NCBI RefSeq assembly: GCF_008085905.1
Contig: NZ_VSFF01000004.1
Span: forward strand, 496,001 to 560,000
DNA length: 64,000 bases
Reading direction: 5' to 3'
Source of the DNA: Actinomadura syzygii
GTDB lineage: Bacteria; Actinomycetota; Actinomycetes; Streptosporangiales; Streptosporangiaceae
Position 1 is the first letter of the stretch; each line of letters begins with the position of its first letter. The translations under genes were made by a program, and so were the position numbers. Below, piece by piece: positions 56,001-64,000 of the stretch. The notes beneath the pieces were generated by a model. The model was given only the letters and a program-made list of their open reading frames with translations. It was not told where the DNA came from and ran no database searches.

Positions 56001-59000
56001 CCGTCTCCAGGAAGGACGAGTGGCTGTTCGAGGGTGAGTTCCTCGATCCGGCCGCAGCCGACCTGATCTCCAGCGCGGACGGCCAGCTCAACGAATCCCG
56101 TGCCCGGGAAGACCGTCACGCCACCGAAAGCGTGGTCGGCGAGCCAGGGCTGCGCGTGTACGGAAAGGCGACCCGACAGCACCACACCATCGGACTCTGG
56201 TGAGGAGACCACTGCGCTGAGGAGCGGATGGTCGGCCGATCCGAGGCCCATCGACTCGGCGTCACCACCGGCCTGCGGAGCCGACAGCCAGAAATGCTCG
56301 CGCTGGAAGGCGTAGGTCGGCAATTCGACCTGACGCGCACCGCGTCCTGCCAAAACCGTGCGCCAGTCAATGGACGCACCGGACGCATGCAGCCCGCCCA
56401 GAGCTTTGAACAGGGTCTTGGTCTCGTCGTGCTCCCTGCGCATTACCGGGACGACGACCGCGCCGTCAGAGTTGCTCTGGACGATCGCGGTCAGCACACC
56501 GTCCGGCCCTACCTCCAGGAACCGACCGACGCCCTGGTTGCCCAGCTCAGCGACGGTCTCGTGGAACCGGACGGCGTCGCGGACGTGCCGAACCCAGTAC
56601 TCGGCGTCCGGCTGGGCGCCCGCGATGGGAATGGCGGGTTCGTTAAAGGTGATGGATTCGGCGACCTGGCGGAAGTCGTCCAGCATCGGGTCCATCAGCG
56701 GGGAATGGAAAGCATGAGACACCCGCAGCCGGGTCGACTTGCGTCCCAACTCCGTGAAGTGCTCCACGATCCGGGAAACCGCATCCTCCGCGCCGGACAC
56801 CACGACCGAATCCGGGCCGTTCACCGCCGCGACGCCGACATGGTGATCCAGCAGCGGGAGAATCTCGTCTTCGGTCGCCTGCACCGCTGCCATCGCCCCA
56901 CCAGGCGGCAGCGCCTGCATCAACCGACCCCGAGCAGCCACCAACCTCGCGGCATCCCCCAGCGAGAACATCCCCGCCACATGCGCAGCCGCCAACTCAC
57001 CGATCGAATGACCCGCCAAGAAATCAGGGCGGACGCCCCACGACTCCAAGAGACGGAACAGCGCAACCTCGACCGCGAACAAACCCGTCTGAGTGAACAC
57101 CGTCTGATCAAGCAACTCAGGCTCAGACCACACGACATCCTTCAAAGGCCGGTCCAGATGCCGGTCCAACTCCACACAGACCGCATCGAACGACTCCGCG
57201 AACACCGGGAACGCCTCATACAACCCCCGGCCCATCCCCACACGCTGCGACCCCTGACCCGAGAACAGGAAGGCAGTTCCGCCCTCCTTTCGGTCAGGGC
57301 GGCGCGATTCTCCTGCTGCCAGCCGATCCAGCCCGGCCAGCAGTTCATCGCGGTCTTGGCCGACCACAACCGCGCGGTGCTCGAACATTCCGCGCGTGGC
57401 GACTAGCGAGAAACCCACGTCCAGTGGCGAAACCCGCTCGTCCTCGCGGACGAACTCGGCGAGCCGAGCAGCCTGCCCCAGAAGACCGGCCTCACTCCGT
57501 GCCGACACCACCCAGGGAACGACCGGCAGTTCCGCAGCAGACGGCCATTCCTTGTCAGCCGCCGGGGGCTGCTCGACGATGACGTGCGCGTTCGTCCCGC
57601 TGATCCCGAACGAAGAAATCCCGGCCCGGCGCGGATGACCGTTCTGCGGCCATTCCCGCTCCTCCGCCAGCAGTTCGACCTGCCCCACCGACCAATCCAC
57701 GTGCGGCGTCGGCTCGTCCACGTGCAGTGTCTTGGGCAGCACTCCATACCGCATCGCCTGGACCATCTTGATGATCCCAGCCACCCCAGCAGCCGCCTGT
57801 GTATGCCCGATGTTCGACTTGATCGACCCCAACCACAGCGGCCGATCGTCCGCACGGTCCTGGCCATAGGTCGCCAGCAACGCCTGCGCCTCGATCGGGT
57901 CACCCAAAGTCGTACCGGTGCCATGCGCCTCAACCGCATCCACATCACCGACACCCAACCCGGCATTGGCCAACGCCTGCCGGATCACCCGACGCTGCGA
58001 CGGACCATTCGGAGCCGTCAACCCATTCGACGCACCATCCTGATTCACCGCCGAACCACGCACCACAGCCAGCACCGGATGCCCAAGCCGCCGAGCATCA
58101 GAAAGACGCTCGACCAGCAACATCCCCGCACCCTCACCCCACGACGTCCCATCCGCCGAAGCGGCGAACGACTTGGCTCGTCCATCCGCGGCCAGACCGC
58201 CCTGGCGGCTGAATTCCACGAACGTCCACGGGGTCGCCATTACAGCGACGCCACCGGCCAGCGCGAGCGAGCACTCCCCCGACCGCAACGCCTGCGCCGC
58301 CCAATGCAACGCCACCAACGACGACGAACACGCCGTGTCCACCGTCACCGCCGGACCCTCGAACCCGAACGTGTAGGAGATCCGGCCGGAGACCACAGAC
58401 CCGGAACTACTGCTGTCCGCGTAGTCGTGGTACATGACCCCGGCGAACACACCGGTGGAACTCCCCCGCAGTGAAGAAGGGTCGATCCCGGCTCGCTCCA
58501 GCGCCTCCCACGAAACCTCCAGCAACAACCTCTGCTGCGGGTCCATCTCGGCCGCCTCGTTCGGGCTGATGCCGAAGAACCCCGGATCGAATTCCGCCGC
58601 TTCGTGAAGGAAGCCGCCGGTGTTCACGTAGCTGGTGTTGGGCTTTTCCCCGGCGGGGTCGAAAAGGCCGGAGGTGTCCCATCCCCGGTCGGACGGGAAC
58701 GGCGACACTGCGTCCACGCCGCCCGCGACCAACCGCCACAGGTCCTCCGGCGAGGCGACGCCGCCCGGGTACCGGCACGCCATTCCGACGATCGCGATCG
58801 GCTCGTCGTCCGACCCGGCGGACGTGGCCGTCACGAGCCGGGCCTCCCCCGCCCCGGACACCTCGCTCAGCAGATAGCGGGCCAGGACGTCCGGGCTCGG
58901 GTAGTCGAAGACGAGCGTCGCGGGCAGGCGAAGCCCGCTCGCCTCCGCCAGCGCGTTGCGGAACTCGACCGCCGACAGCGAGTCGAAGCCCAGGTCGCGG

Positions 59001-62000
59001 AACGCGCGCTCGGGCTCCACGGCCTCCGGCCCCGAGTGCCCGAGGACGATCGCCGCCTGCGTGCGCACCAGCACCGACAGCGCGTCGTACCACTCCGGCT
59101 CGGGCAGGGACGCGAGCCGCCGCCGCAGCGCGCCCGTGTCCGCCTGGACGCTCGCGGCGGTCCGCCGCACCCGCGGGACGAGCCCGTGGAACAGCCGCGG
59201 GACCTCGCCGCCGCCCGCGCCCAACGCCTTCAGATCGAGCCGGATCGGGACGAGCGAAGCATCGCCGAGCACACAGGCGGTGTCCAGCAGGGCGAGCCCT
59301 TCGTCCCCGGAAAGCCCTTCCACTCCGGAGCGGGCCATGCGCTGGACTTCGCCGTCGTCGAGCCCGGCGAGCATCCCGCTCCCTGCCGTCCACGGTCCCC
59401 AGGCCAGCGCCTGGACGGGCAGGCCCAGCGATGCGCGGTGCGCCGCGAGCCCGTCCAGGAAGGCGTTGGCCGCCGCGTAGTTGCCCTGGCCGGGAGTCCC
59501 CAGCACGCCCGCGGCCGATGAGAACAGGACGAACGCCGACAGGTCCGGCAGGTCGCGGGTCAGTTCGTGCAGGTTCCACGCCGCGTCCACCTTGGGACGC
59601 ATGACCGCGTCCACCCGCTCGGCCGTCAGCGACGAGATCACGCCGTCGTCCAGGACACCGGCCGCGTGCACGACGCCGGAAATGTCGCGTCCCGCCAGCA
59701 GTCCGGCGAGAGCGTCGCGGTCGGCCGCATCGCAGGCCGCCAACTCGACCTCGGCGCCCAAGCCCGCCAGCTCGTCCCGCAACTCGACCGCGCCCGGCGC
59801 ATCCGCGCCCCGGCGGCTCACCAGCAGCAGACGATCAACGCCGTGCTCGGTCACCAGATGGCGCGCCACCAGCGCGCCCAGGCCACCGGTGCCACCGGTG
59901 ATCAGCACCGTCCCGGCGCCGCCGCCGAAGACCGACGCCGACGGCGCGTCCGGCGTGGCGACGGACACGCGAGCAAGCCTCGGAGCCCGCACGGCACCGT
60001 CGCGCACCGCCACCTGCGGCTCACCGGAACCGACCACCCGTGCCGCGTCGGCGGGCCCGGCGCCTGGGAAGAGGTCGGCCAGGACGATCCGCCCCGGGTT
60101 CTCCGACTGCGCCGTCCGGACGAGCCCCCACACCGCCGCGCCCGCCAGGTCGGTGACGTCCTCACCGCCGGACGACGACACGGCGCCCGCCGTGGCGACG
60201 ACCAGGGTCGAGTCGGTGAAGCGCTCCTCAACGAGCCAGGCCCGCACCGCGTCCAGCGCCCGCACCACCGCCGGGCGGACGGACGCCGCGTCCACGCCCC
60301 CCGCCACCGGCAGGACCACGACCGCCGGGACTTCGTCGTCGGCCCCGAGGTCGTCCCAGCCGATCCAGGCGGGCGTGTCCGGCGGCGAGTCCGGGACGGG
60401 CGCCCATTCGACGCGGTAGAGCGACTCGTGGAACACCGAGCGGGCCGCCGAGAGCTGATCGGCGGTGATCCGCCGGAGCGCCAGCGACCCGACCGCCGCG
60501 ACCGCCCGTCCGGTGCCGTCCGCCACCTGGAGGGACACCGTGTCGCCGGTCGTCGGAGACACCCGCACCCGCAGCGCCCTGGCTCCCGAGGCGTACAGTT
60601 CCACGCCCGACCAGGCGAACGGCAGCGCCGTGCCGTCTCCGCCCGGCTCGTGGAGCGTGATCGCGTGAAGGCCCGCGTCGAGCAGCGCGGGGTGGAGCCC
60701 GTAGCCGTCGTCCGCGACCTGGTCGGGGAGGACGACCTCGGCGTAGATGTCGTCGCCGTCCCGCCACACGGCCTGCAGACCCTGGAACGTCGGCCCGTAC
60801 TCCAGCCCGGACGCCGCGAGTTCTTCGTAGAAGCGGCCCAGTTCGACGGGGGCCGCGCCCGGCGGCGGCCATCGCGTCAGGTCGGCGCCGTCTTGGCGCG
60901 CGGCGGGGGCGAGCGTCCCGGCCGCGTGCTGCGTCCACACCGGGACGCCCTCGTCACGGGAGTGGACGCTGACGCGGCGCGCACCGGACGCGTCCGGCAC
61001 GCCCACGACGACCTGCACCTGCACCCCGCCGCCCTGTGCCGGGAGGACGAGCGGCGCCTGAAGGGTCAGCTCCTCGATCCGGGCGCAGCCCACCTCGTCC
61101 CCGGCGCGGACGGCGAGTTCAACGAAGCCGGCGCCGGGGAACAGCACGACGCCGCCGACGACGTGGTCGGCGAGCCACGGCTGCGTCCCGGCGGACAACC
61201 GACCGGTCAGGATCACCTCGTCGGACTCAGCCAGGACCACGCTCGCGGCGAGCAGCGGATGCCCGGTCTTGCCCAGCCCGGCGGACGCGACGTCCGCGGC
61301 GCCGCTCGACGCCTCCACCCAGTAGCGGCGGTGCTGGAAGGCGTGCGTCGGCAGGTCCACGCGGCCCGCGTCGCGTCCGTCGAACACGGCGCGCCAGTCG
61401 GGCGCGACACCGTTCACGTGGAGGTTCGCGACGGCCGTGAGCAGGGACGTCCCTTCGGCGTGGCCCTTGCGCAGGACGGGCTCGGCGACCGCGCCGTCCA
61501 CGCCGCCCCGCACCATCGCGGTGAGGACGCCGTCAGGCCCGACCTCCAGGAACCGGACGACGCCCTCGTCGCGGAGGCGCGTGACGGCGTCGTGGAACCG
61601 GACGGCTTCGCGGACGTGCCGCACCCAGTACTCGCCCTCCCCCTCCACACCGACGATGGGGATTTCGGGGGCGGCGTAGGCGACGGATTCGGCGACTTGG
61701 CGGAAGTCGTCGAGCATCGGGTCCATGAGCGGGGAATGGAAGGCGTGCGAAACCCGGAGGCGGGTCGTCTTGCGTCCCAGCTCCGTGAAGTGCGCAAGAA
61801 CGCGAGTGACTTCGGCTTCGGCGCCGGAGACGACAATGGCCTGGGGGCCGTTCACCGCGGCGATTCCGACCTGGTCGTTCAGGAGCGGGACGACCTCGTC
61901 CTCGGTCGCCTGAACCGCCGCCATCGCCCCACCCGGCGGCAGCGCCTGCATCAACCGGCCCCGAGCCGCGACGAGCCTGGCGGCGTCCTCCAGCGAGAAC

Positions 62001-63946
62001 ATCCCGGCCACATGCGCGGCCGCCAATTCACCGATCGAATGACCGGCCAGGAAATCGGGGCGGACGCCCCAGGACTCCAAGAGACGGAACAGCGCGACCT
62101 CAACCGCGAACAGAGCCGTCTGAGTGAAGACCGTCTGATCGAGCAGTTCAGGCTCAGACCAGATGACGTCGCGGATGGGCCGGTCCAGGTGACGGTCCAG
62201 TTCCGCGCATACCGCGTCGAAAGCCTCGGCGAAGAGAGGGAACTTCTCGTGCAGTTCCCGGCCCATTCCGAGTCGCTGCGAACCCTGGCCAGAGAACAGG
62301 AAGGCCGTCCCGCCCTCCAGGCGTGCCGAGCCGCGCACCACCCGCGAGTCGGGTTCGTCGGCGGCGAGCGCGGCGAGGCCGTCGAGGAGCGCGGCCCGGT
62401 CCGGGGCGACGACGGCGGCGCGGTGCTCCAGCGCGGCGCGCGTCGTGGCCAGCGAGAACCCGACGTCCACCGGGTCCAGGTCCGGGCGCTGCGCGAGGAA
62501 GTCGAGCAGGCGGGCGGCCTGGGCGGGCACCGCGTCCCGGCTCCGCGCGGAGATCGTCCACGGCACGGGGCCCGGCGCGGGCGAACGCGACTCCACCTCG
62601 GCTGGAGGAGCCTGCTCAACGATGACGTGCGCGTTCGTGCCGCTGATCCCGAAGGACGAGATCCCAGCGCGGCGCGGACGCTCCTCCTCCGGCCATTCGC
62701 GGGCCTCCGTGAGGAGCTCGACGCGCCCGGCCGTCCAGTCGACGTTCGGGGACGGCGCGTCAACGTGCAGCGTCTTCGGCAGGACGCCGTGCCGCATCGC
62801 CTCGACCATCTTGATGATCCCGGCGACCCCGGCAGCGGCCTGTGCGTGACCGATGTTCGACTTGATCGACCCGAGCCACAGCGGACGCCCGTCCGGACGG
62901 TCCTGGCCGTAGGTCGCGAGAAGCGCCTGCGCCTCGATCGGGTCGCCGAGCTTCGTCCCGGTGCCGTGCGCCTCCACCACGTCGACCTGGGCGGCGGACA
63001 CCTGCGCGCTCGCGAGCGCCTGCGCGATCACCCGCTGCTGCGACGGCCCGTTCGGCGCGGTGAGGCCGTTGGACGCACCGTCCTGGTTGACCGCCGAGCC
63101 CCGCACCACGGCCAGCACCGGGTGGCCGTTGCGGCGTGCGTCCGAGAGGCGCTCCACGAGGAGCATCCCGGCGCCCTCGCCCCAGCCGGTGCCGTCGGCG
63201 GACGCCGCGAACGCCTTGCAGCGCCCGTCCGGCGACAGCCCGCGCTGCTGGCTGAAGTCGACGAACGTCTCCGGGGTGGCCATGACGGACACGCCCCCGG
63301 CCAGCGCCAGGGAGCATTCACCCGACCGCAGCGCCTGCACCGCGAGATGCAACGCCACGAGGGACGACGAGCACGCCGTGTCCACCGTCACGGCCGGGCC
63401 CTCAAGCCCGAGCGTGTAAGAAACGCGACCGGACGCGATGGCGCCCGTATTGCTGTTGGCGAAATAGTCGTGGTAGACGAGGCCCGCGAAAACTCCGGTC
63501 GAAGTCCCCGCGAGCGACGACGGGTCGATTCCGGCCCGCTCCAGCGCCTCCCAGGAGATCTCCAGGAGGATCCGCTGCTGCGGGTCCATCAGGAGCGCCT
63601 CGTTCGGGCTGATGCCGAAGAACTCGGCGTCGAACGACGCGGCGCCGTCCAGGAACCCGCCCGTGTTCACGTAGCTGGTGTTCGGCCGCTCACCGGTCGG
63701 GTCGAACAGTTCGGCGACGTCCCAGCCGCGGTCGGACGGGAACGGCGACACCGCGTCCCGACCGTCCTCGACCAGCCGCCACAGGTCCTCCGGCGAGGAC
63801 ACCCCGCCGGGGAAGCGGCAGGCCATCCCGACGATCGCGATGGGTTCGCGGTCGCGGGCCTCCAGGTCGCGGAGGCGCCGCCGGGTCTGCTGGAGCTCGC
63901 TCGTGGCGAGCTTGAGGTAGTCGCGGAGCTTCTCGTCGTTCGACAT
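44048..63946 (-). CDS. Type I PKS (PKS-D): four modules, three KS-AT-DH-KR-ACP and one KS-AT-KR-ACP
   Basis: The 6632-residue protein opens with a docking coil ([18 protein letters not shown]). Module 3: KS 32-447, AT 545-822, DH 893-1165, KR 1175-1522, ACP 1622-1692. Module 4: KS 1714-2125, AT 2225-2495, DH 2570-2842, KR 2849-3189, ACP 3285-3352. Module 5: KS 3374-3784, AT 3889-4159, DH 4237-4512, KR 4519-4879, ACP 4975-5049. Module 6: KS 5067-5485, AT 5589-5849, KR 5979-6362, ACP 6472-6545. All four ATs have GHSIGE and HAFH (malonyl). KR3 and KR4 have LDD (B-type); KR5 reads VADSG; KR6 lacks LDD and has Trp before the Tyr ([12 protein letters not shown]), A-type. Expected output is three double bonds, then a hydroxyl. 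The tail ([16 protein letters not shown]) can dock to PKS-C. ATG 63946 was chosen by likeness to PKS-C; TTG 63958 is too near the GGAGA. Confidence 0.95.
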   Translation of the reverse strand: MSNDEKLRDYLKLATSELQQTRRRLRDLEARDREPIAIVGMACRFPGGVSSPEDLWRLVEDGRDAVSPFPSDRGWDVAELFDPTGERPNTSYVNTGGFLDGAASFDAEFFGISPNEALLMDPQQRILLEISWEALERAGIDPSSLAGTSTGVFAGLVYHDYFANSNTGAIASGRVSYTLGLEGPAVTVDTACSSSLVALHLAVQALRSGECSLALAGGVSVMATPETFVDFSQQRGLSPDGRCKAFAASADGTGWGEGAGMLLVERLSDARRNGHPVLAVVRGSAVNQDGASNGLTAPNGPSQQRVIAQALASAQVSAAQVDVVEAHGTGTKLGDPIEAQALLATYGQDRPDGRPLWLGSIKSNIGHAQAAAGVAGIIKMVEAMRHGVLPKTLHVDAPSPNVDWTAGRVELLTEAREWPEEERPRRAGISSFGISGTNAHVIVEQAPPAEVESRSPAPGPVPWTISARSRDAVPAQAARLLDFLAQRPDLDPVDVGFSLATTRAALEHRAAVVAPDRAALLDGLAALAADEPDSRVVRGSARLEGGTAFLFSGQGSQRLGMGRELHEKFPLFAEAFDAVCAELDRHLDRPIRDVIWSEPELLDQTVFTQTALFAVEVALFRLLESWGVRPDFLAGHSIGELAAAHVAGMFSLEDAARLVAARGRLMQALPPGGAMAAVQATEDEVVPLLNDQVGIAAVNGPQAIVVSGAEAEVTRVLAHFTELGRKTTRLRVSHAFHSPLMDPMLDDFRQVAESVAYAAPEIPIVGVEGEGEYWVRHVREAVRFHDAVTRLRDEGVVRFLEVGPDGVLTAMVRGGVDGAVAEPVLRKGHAEGTSLLTAVANLHVNGVAPDWRAVFDGRDAGRVDLPTHAFQHRRYWVEASSGAADVASAGLGKTGHPLLAASVVLAESDEVILTGRLSAGTQPWLADHVVGGVVLFPGAGFVELAVRAGDEVGCARIEELTLQAPLVLPAQGGGVQVQVVVGVPDASGARRVSVHSRDEGVPVWTQHAAGTLAPAARQDGADLTRWPPPGAAPVELGRFYEELAASGLEYGPTFQGLQAVWRDGDDIYAEVVLPDQVADDGYGLHPALLDAGLHAITLHEPGGDGTALPFAWSGVELYASGARALRVRVSPTTGDTVSLQVADGTGRAVAAVGSLALRRITADQLSAARSVFHESLYRVEWAPVPDSPPDTPAWIGWDDLGADDEVPAVVVLPVAGGVDAASVRPAVVRALDAVRAWLVEERFTDSTLVVATAGAVSSSGGEDVTDLAGAAVWGLVRTAQSENPGRIVLADLFPGAGPADAARVVGSGEPQVAVRDGAVRAPRLARVSVATPDAPSASVFGGGAGTVLITGGTGGLGALVARHLVTEHGVDRLLLVSRRGADAPGAVELRDELAGLGAEVELAACDAADRDALAGLLAGRDISGVVHAAGVLDDGVISSLTAERVDAVMRPKVDAAWNLHELTRDLPDLSAFVLFSSAAGVLGTPGQGNYAAANAFLDGLAAHRASLGLPVQALAWGPWTAGSGMLAGLDDGEVQRMARSGVEGLSGDEGLALLDTACVLGDASLVPIRLDLKALGAGGGEVPRLFHGLVPRVRRTAASVQADTGALRRRLASLPEPEWYDALSVLVRTQAAIVLGHSGPEAVEPERAFRDLGFDSLSAVEFRNALAEASGLRLPATLVFDYPSPDVLARYLLSEVSGAGEARLVTATSAGSDDEPIAIVGMACRYPGGVASPEDLWRLVAGGVDAVSPFPSDRGWDTSGLFDPAGEKPNTSYVNTGGFLHEAAEFDPGFFGISPNEAAEMDPQQRLLLEVSWEALERAGIDPSSLRGSSTGVFAGVMYHDYADSSSSGSVVSGRISYTFGFEGPAVTVDTACSSSLVALHWAAQALRSGECSLALAGGVAVMATPWTFVEFSRQGGLAADGRAKSFAASADGTSWGEGAGMLLVERLSDARRLGHPVLAVVRGSAVNQDGASNGLTAPNGPSQRRVIRQALANAGLGVGDVDAVEAHGTGTTLGDPIEAQALLATYGQDRADDRPLWLGSIKSNIGHTQAAAGVAGIIKMVQAMRYGVLPKTLHVDEPTPHVDWSVGQVELLAEEREWPQNGHPRRAGISSFGISGTNAHVIVEQPPAADKEWPSAAELPVVPWVVSARSEAGLLGQAARLAEFVREDERVSPLDVGFSLVATRGMFEHRAVVVGQDRDELLAGLDRLAAGESRRPDRKEGGTAFLFSGQGSQRVGMGRGLYEAFPVFAESFDAVCVELDRHLDRPLKDVVWSEPELLDQTVFTQTGLFAVEVALFRLLESWGVRPDFLAGHSIGELAAAHVAGMFSLGDAARLVAARGRLMQALPPGGAMAAVQATEDEILPLLDHHVGVAAVNGPDSVVVSGAEDAVSRIVEHFTELGRKSTRLRVSHAFHSPLMDPMLDDFRQVAESITFNEPAIPIAGAQPDAEYWVRHVRDAVRFHETVAELGNQGVGRFLEVGPDGVLTAIVQSNSDGAVVVPVMRREHDETKTLFKALGGLHASGASIDWRTVLAGRGARQVELPTYAFQREHFWLSAPQAGGDAESMGLGSADHPLLSAVVSSPESDGVVLSGRLSVHAQPWLADHAFGGVTVFPGTGFVELAVRAGDQVGCGRIEELTLEQPLVLPGDGGTSVQIVVGAPREDARRTVSIHSRQDDDAPWTCHAVGLLTDTGTEAAPDFEMEQWPPASAVEVETDGLYDVLDYGPAFQGLQAAWRRGDEVFAEIALPEQVAEDRFGLHPALLDAALHAIALSDVASGDGVLLPFAWSGVELFATGARTLRVRVSPAAGDAVSLQVADGSGRPVAAIGSLVLREVSADRFSGAEARDPSGDSLYHVEWTPIGLESDSAPSWTRWEELDQNTAVPDVVVLEPDAGGEVRASVHQALAAAQAWLADERFASSTLLVVTSGAVSVDGEDVTDLGGAAAWGLIRSAQSENPGRIVLADLDTGMNTADALPAVASGEPQVVFRDGGTFVMRLARVLAPRPSEETFSGDGTVLITGGTGGLGALVARHLVTEHGVSRLLLVSRRGADAPGVPELRDDLTALGAEVEFAACDVSDRDAAAQLLAGREIAAVVHAAGVLDDGVISSLTPERIDAVLRPKADAAWNLHELTRDLNLSAFVLFSSAAGVLGSPGQGNYAAANAFLDGLAAHRRAHGMPAQSLAWGLWSTGMAERAQSFDRTGLEALPDDQGLALFDAASRVDEAMLVPVRLNLRTLASNGAGDVPHVLRGLVRGTRRRAAADSGAGGAAALGRRLSGLTEAEQEEAVLDIVRGRAASVLGYAGPAAVEPERAFRDLGFDSLSAVEFRNALAEATGLRLPATLVFDYPAPVVLARHLLDEVTGAASDRPVVAAARADDEPIAIVGMACRFPGGVTAPEDLWRLVADGVDAVSEFPADRGWDVDGLYDPEPGTPGKSYVRTGGFLHDAAEFDPGFFGISPREALSMDPQQRLLLEVSWEALERAGIDPSSLRGSATGVFAGAMYHDYAAGSNTGSIVSGRISYTFGLEGPAVTVDTACSSSLVALHLAAQALRSGECTLALAGGVAVMATPDTFVDFSLERGLAQDGRAKSFAAAADGTSWGEGAGMLLVERLSDARRNGHPVLAVVRGTAVNQDGASNGLTAPNGPSQQRVIRQALANAGLDAADVDAVEAHGTGTTLGDPIEAQALLATYGQGRSEDRPLWLGSIKSNIGHTQAAAGVAGIIKTVYAMRHGVLPKTLHVDEPTPHVDWTAGRVELLAEAREWPQNGHPRRAGISSFGISGTNAHVILEQVPAPDAPERPSAEDGVLPWLLSARDEAGLRGQAERLRAHLRTHAEPEPLDVAFTLATSRAVLEHRAVVVGRGREELLAGLDVLAEGRAGGHGVVRGTAKPGQTAFLFSGQGSQRVGMGRELYEAFPVFAESFDAVCAELDRHLDRPLKEVAWSELELLNQTVFTQTSLFAVEVALYRLLESWGVRPDFLAGHSIGELAAAHVAGMFSLEDAAKLVAARGRLMQALPSGGAMAAIQATEDEVVPLLDSAVVSVAAVNGPDSVVVSGAEDAVSRIIDHFAELGRKTTRLRVSHAFHSPLMDPMLDDFRQIAESITFKAPSIPVLGAEADAGYWVRHVRDAVRFHDAVTELRDQGVTRFLEIGPDGVLTAMVRGDSDGEIAAPVLRRDRPEAQELLTALGNVHAHGLDVDWDAVFAGRAARTVELPTYAFQRERFWLLDTAASDDPSALGLGPAEHPLLGAVVPIPGSDGVMLTGRLSADAQPWLAEHEVLGSVLLPGAVFVELAVRAGDQIGCDVLEQLTLEAPLVLPEHGGAAIHVTVGAADERGRRPVSVHSLPEGGTGDGEWTRHAEGVLATGAARPPSDLAQWPPADATALDVADAYERLADRGFGYGPLFQGLRAAWQRGGDLFAEVALPDDARDQATAYGIHPALLDAAMHVILLDGGDDALLPFEWSGVSLHAAGASTLRVRVSQLGDTVVSLLASDETGRAVLSVESLASRALSAEQLSTSGGLNDSLFTVAWSPAPSMDGQPPASSLAVLGSDRCGLSSDVPLFANLASIADAGVPDVVVWSPPVAGDGVLADVRATAYSALAVVQEWLGDERFAASRLVVVLREGLAQAPVRGLLRAAQAENPGRFVLVDLDGASESADALAGVAGSGDEPEVAIRGGLVRLPRLTAAQSASSFEWDPDGTVLVTGGTGGLGALVARHLVSVHGVRHLVLTSRRGLEAPGAAELRAELAGLGTEVSVAACDVSDRQAVADLLDGIPAEHPLTGVVHAAGVADSGLIGSLSPERVDAVFGPKVDGAWHLHELTRDLDLSAFVLFSSAGGMVLAAGQGNYAAANVFLDALAEHRRSLGLAATSMAFGLWDTTEGMSAELDASDADRLRRLGMPPMSVDEGLALFDASLGVDEATVVPLRVDRAVLRARQGDEIPALLRGLSGNGRRPVRGRVESSLSDRLIRMLPDERLNALSDIVRTQVAAVLGHASADAVQPDRAFRDLGFDSLSAVELRNALRAETGLRLPATLVFDYPNAHAVAEYLESELSGTAAAGAVIAASVQKVDDDPIVIVGMACRYPGGVASPEDLWRLVEGGVDAVSGFPVDRGWDVEGLFDPVPGRPGKSVAREGGFLYDAADFDAGFFGVSPREAADTDPQQRLLLEASWEAFERAGIDPSSLRGSATGVFAGLMYHDYALDVDAASTSAGSLASGRVSYVFGLEGPSVTLDTACSSSLVALHLASQALRSGECSLALAGGVTVMSTPGMFVEFSRQRGLAADGRCKSFSASADGAGWAEGVGVLVVERLSDARRNGHPVLAVVRGSAVNQDGASNGLTAPNGPSQQRVIRQALANSGLNAVDVDAVEAHGTGTRLGDPIEAQAVIATYGQDRPEDRPLWLGSIKSNMGHAQAAAGVAGIIKMVQAMRHGVLPKTLHVDEPSPHVDWSAGAVELLSEAREWPQNGHPRRAGVSSFGISGTNVHLILEEPPAAKSEEVSLDPPARIPWLISARDEAGLQAQAERLRAHVRSTPELRPLDAGFSLASDRALLERRAVVLAGDGESALEALSALAAGKPHPDVVVGTGPASQGSTALLFSGQGAQRLGMGRELYETFPVFADAFDTVCAELDQHLDQSLKDVIWSEPDLLDQTAFTQTGLFAIEIALFRLLESWGVRPDFVAGHSIGELAAAHVAGMFSLEDAAKLVAARGRLMQALPPGGAMAAIQATEDEITPLLSDEVGLAAVNGPQAIVVSGTENEVARIIDHFTGLGRKTTRLRVSHAFHSPLMDPMRDEFRQIAESITYNTPTLPVVGAEPDPEYWVRHVRDAVRFHDTLTRLHDNGVTRFLEIGPDGVLTAMVPADEAVSVAALRRDRPETTTLLTALAHLHVTGTTVDWPALFTHHGGHRVELPTYAFQRTRYWSDPVSTTRPSDPADAAFWDAVEQGDLSSLAQSLDLAPESLRDVAPALSDWRRRSRETRAVDSWRYRIAWKPLADPPQNPPSGEWLVVMPSGLDLTRITKALTDNGVHLVPMEVDDDDRKSLADRLRDTKATDGVLSLLALDPRPHPRHPAITRGVAATIALAQALDDAGHDAPLWCVTQGAVAVDDPAEITDLAQASLWGLGTVLGLERPRTWGGMIDLPATPARGDLDETVLRTLATALTGEAGDQVAIRPGKVAVRRLVRAGLNGRTPARTWRPRGTVLVTGGTGGVGAQVARRLAADGAEHLVLTSRSGPAAEGAAELEAELSALGTRVTVAACDVADRDALRRLLDSIGDDLTAVMHAAGTLGANAPLSDLTLDELAAVMPKAVGAAHLDDLLADRPLDAFVLFSSGAAAWGGAGQSAYAAANAYLDALAHRRRADGRTATAIAWGTWNAGMVDADAGAAARRLGLAPMEPRPAINALRQALDHDESHLVVADIDWSRFTAAYTLARPRPLLDELPEARAALAAQNDDEEETSRPESGFAARLAAMPEAERGRALLDLVRTHVAVILGYDDSAALDPGRAFKELGFDSVAAVELRTRLSAATGRKLPATLAFDHASPAALAAFLQTLMRPADTTVQGDVPITTELDRLEAAVAALPAEEIERSGVTARLQALVASLNQSLAGRDGGADVASRLEDATADDLFDFIDKDLGMA
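46790..47180 (-). repeat. AT core repeat, PKS-D module 6 copy
   Basis: This AT core (around [29 protein letters not shown] and MFSLEDAA) is highly similar in DNA to the cores at about 51890, 56880 and 61910. The copies share whole runs of synonymous codons, which indicates duplication with later gene conversion. Boundaries are approximate. Confidence 0.7.
51890..52260 (-). repeat. AT core repeat, PKS-D module 5 copy
   Basis: It is closest by eye to the module 4 copy; the two share T-ending codon runs not typical of flanking DNA. Boundaries are approximate. Confidence 0.7.
56880..57250 (-). repeat. AT core repeat, PKS-D module 4 copy
   Basis: Sister of the copies at about 51890 and 61910. 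Differences from the module 5 copy are mostly single bases. Boundaries are approximate. Confidence 0.7.
61910..62290 (-). repeat. AT core repeat, PKS-D module 3 copy
   Basis: Fourth copy of the same AT core; it is richer in G/C-ending codons than the module 4 and 5 copies. Boundaries are approximate. Confidence 0.65.
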
Positions 63947-64000
63947 CGGATGAACCAATCTCCGGCGAATCGCAGATCAGAGTCGAGGGAGTGGACAGGT
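63947..64000 (-). other. Upstream edge of PKS-D
   Basis: The last 54 bases hold the ribosome-binding region of PKS-D (GGAGA about 12 bases before the ATG) and nothing else recognisable. No TAGGGG-type box is present here, so PKS-D may be read through from an upstream gene or use a promoter outside the window. Confidence 0.4.

Overview
The window is very GC-rich, gene-dense DNA with actinobacterial codon use (third positions mostly G or C), type I modular polyketide synthases (PKSs), a LAL-type LuxR regulator and an actinobacterial acyl-CoA carboxylase epsilon subunit. It is the inside of one biosynthetic gene cluster from a filamentous actinomycete; the genus cannot be fixed from the sequence. 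The set of enzymes points to a polyene macrolactam primed by a beta-amino acid, in the same biosynthetic family as cremimycin, BE-14106 and vicenistatin.

Layout. 1-1785 (+): 3' part of a large LuxR regulator. 1893-4562 (-): degenerate thioesterase-like protein, carboxylase epsilon subunit and carboxylase beta subunit, read leftwards. 4723-16393 (+): type II thioesterase, then the starter PKS (PKS-A), which ends in the middle of a dehydratase. 34079-16461 (-): one compact run of seven genes: NmrA-like reductase, free acyl carrier protein (ACP), adenylating enzyme 1, PKS-B with an N-terminal loading ACP, FcoT-like hot-dog enzyme, PKS-A' (second half of the dehydratase, ketoreductase, ACP) and glycine-oxidase-like flavoenzyme. 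34342-38552 (+): free acyltransferase, adenylating enzyme 2 and an MFS exporter. 63946-38586 (-): PKS-D (four modules) and PKS-C (one module). No intergenic gap exceeds about 265 bases. No tRNA, rRNA, CRISPR array, insertion sequence or phage gene was seen.

Proposed pathway (inference from families). PKS-A plus PKS-A' build a short 2,4-dienoyl thioester. The FcoT-like enzyme adds glycine to the beta carbon, and the flavoenzyme removes the glycine carbons as glyoxylate, leaving a beta-amino acid. Adenylating enzyme 1 loads it on the free ACP. Adenylating enzyme 2 caps it with an alpha-amino acid. The free acyltransferase moves the capped unit to the loading ACP of PKS-B. PKS-B, PKS-D and PKS-C then add malonyl units; all nine intact acyltransferases carry the HAFH motif and no methylmalonyl-type motif was found. 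Six of the seven extension modules are KS-AT-DH-KR-ACP and one is KS-AT-KR-ACP, so the chain should be an unbranched polyene with a hydroxyl. A terminal macrolactam-forming thioesterase and a cap-removing peptidase are not in the window and probably lie outside it.

Most unusual points: one dehydratase whose catalytic His and Asp are encoded by two genes on opposite strands; a decarboxylating loading ketosynthase next to a wrecked acyltransferase; and a shared TAGGGG-type operator at the two divergent promoters.
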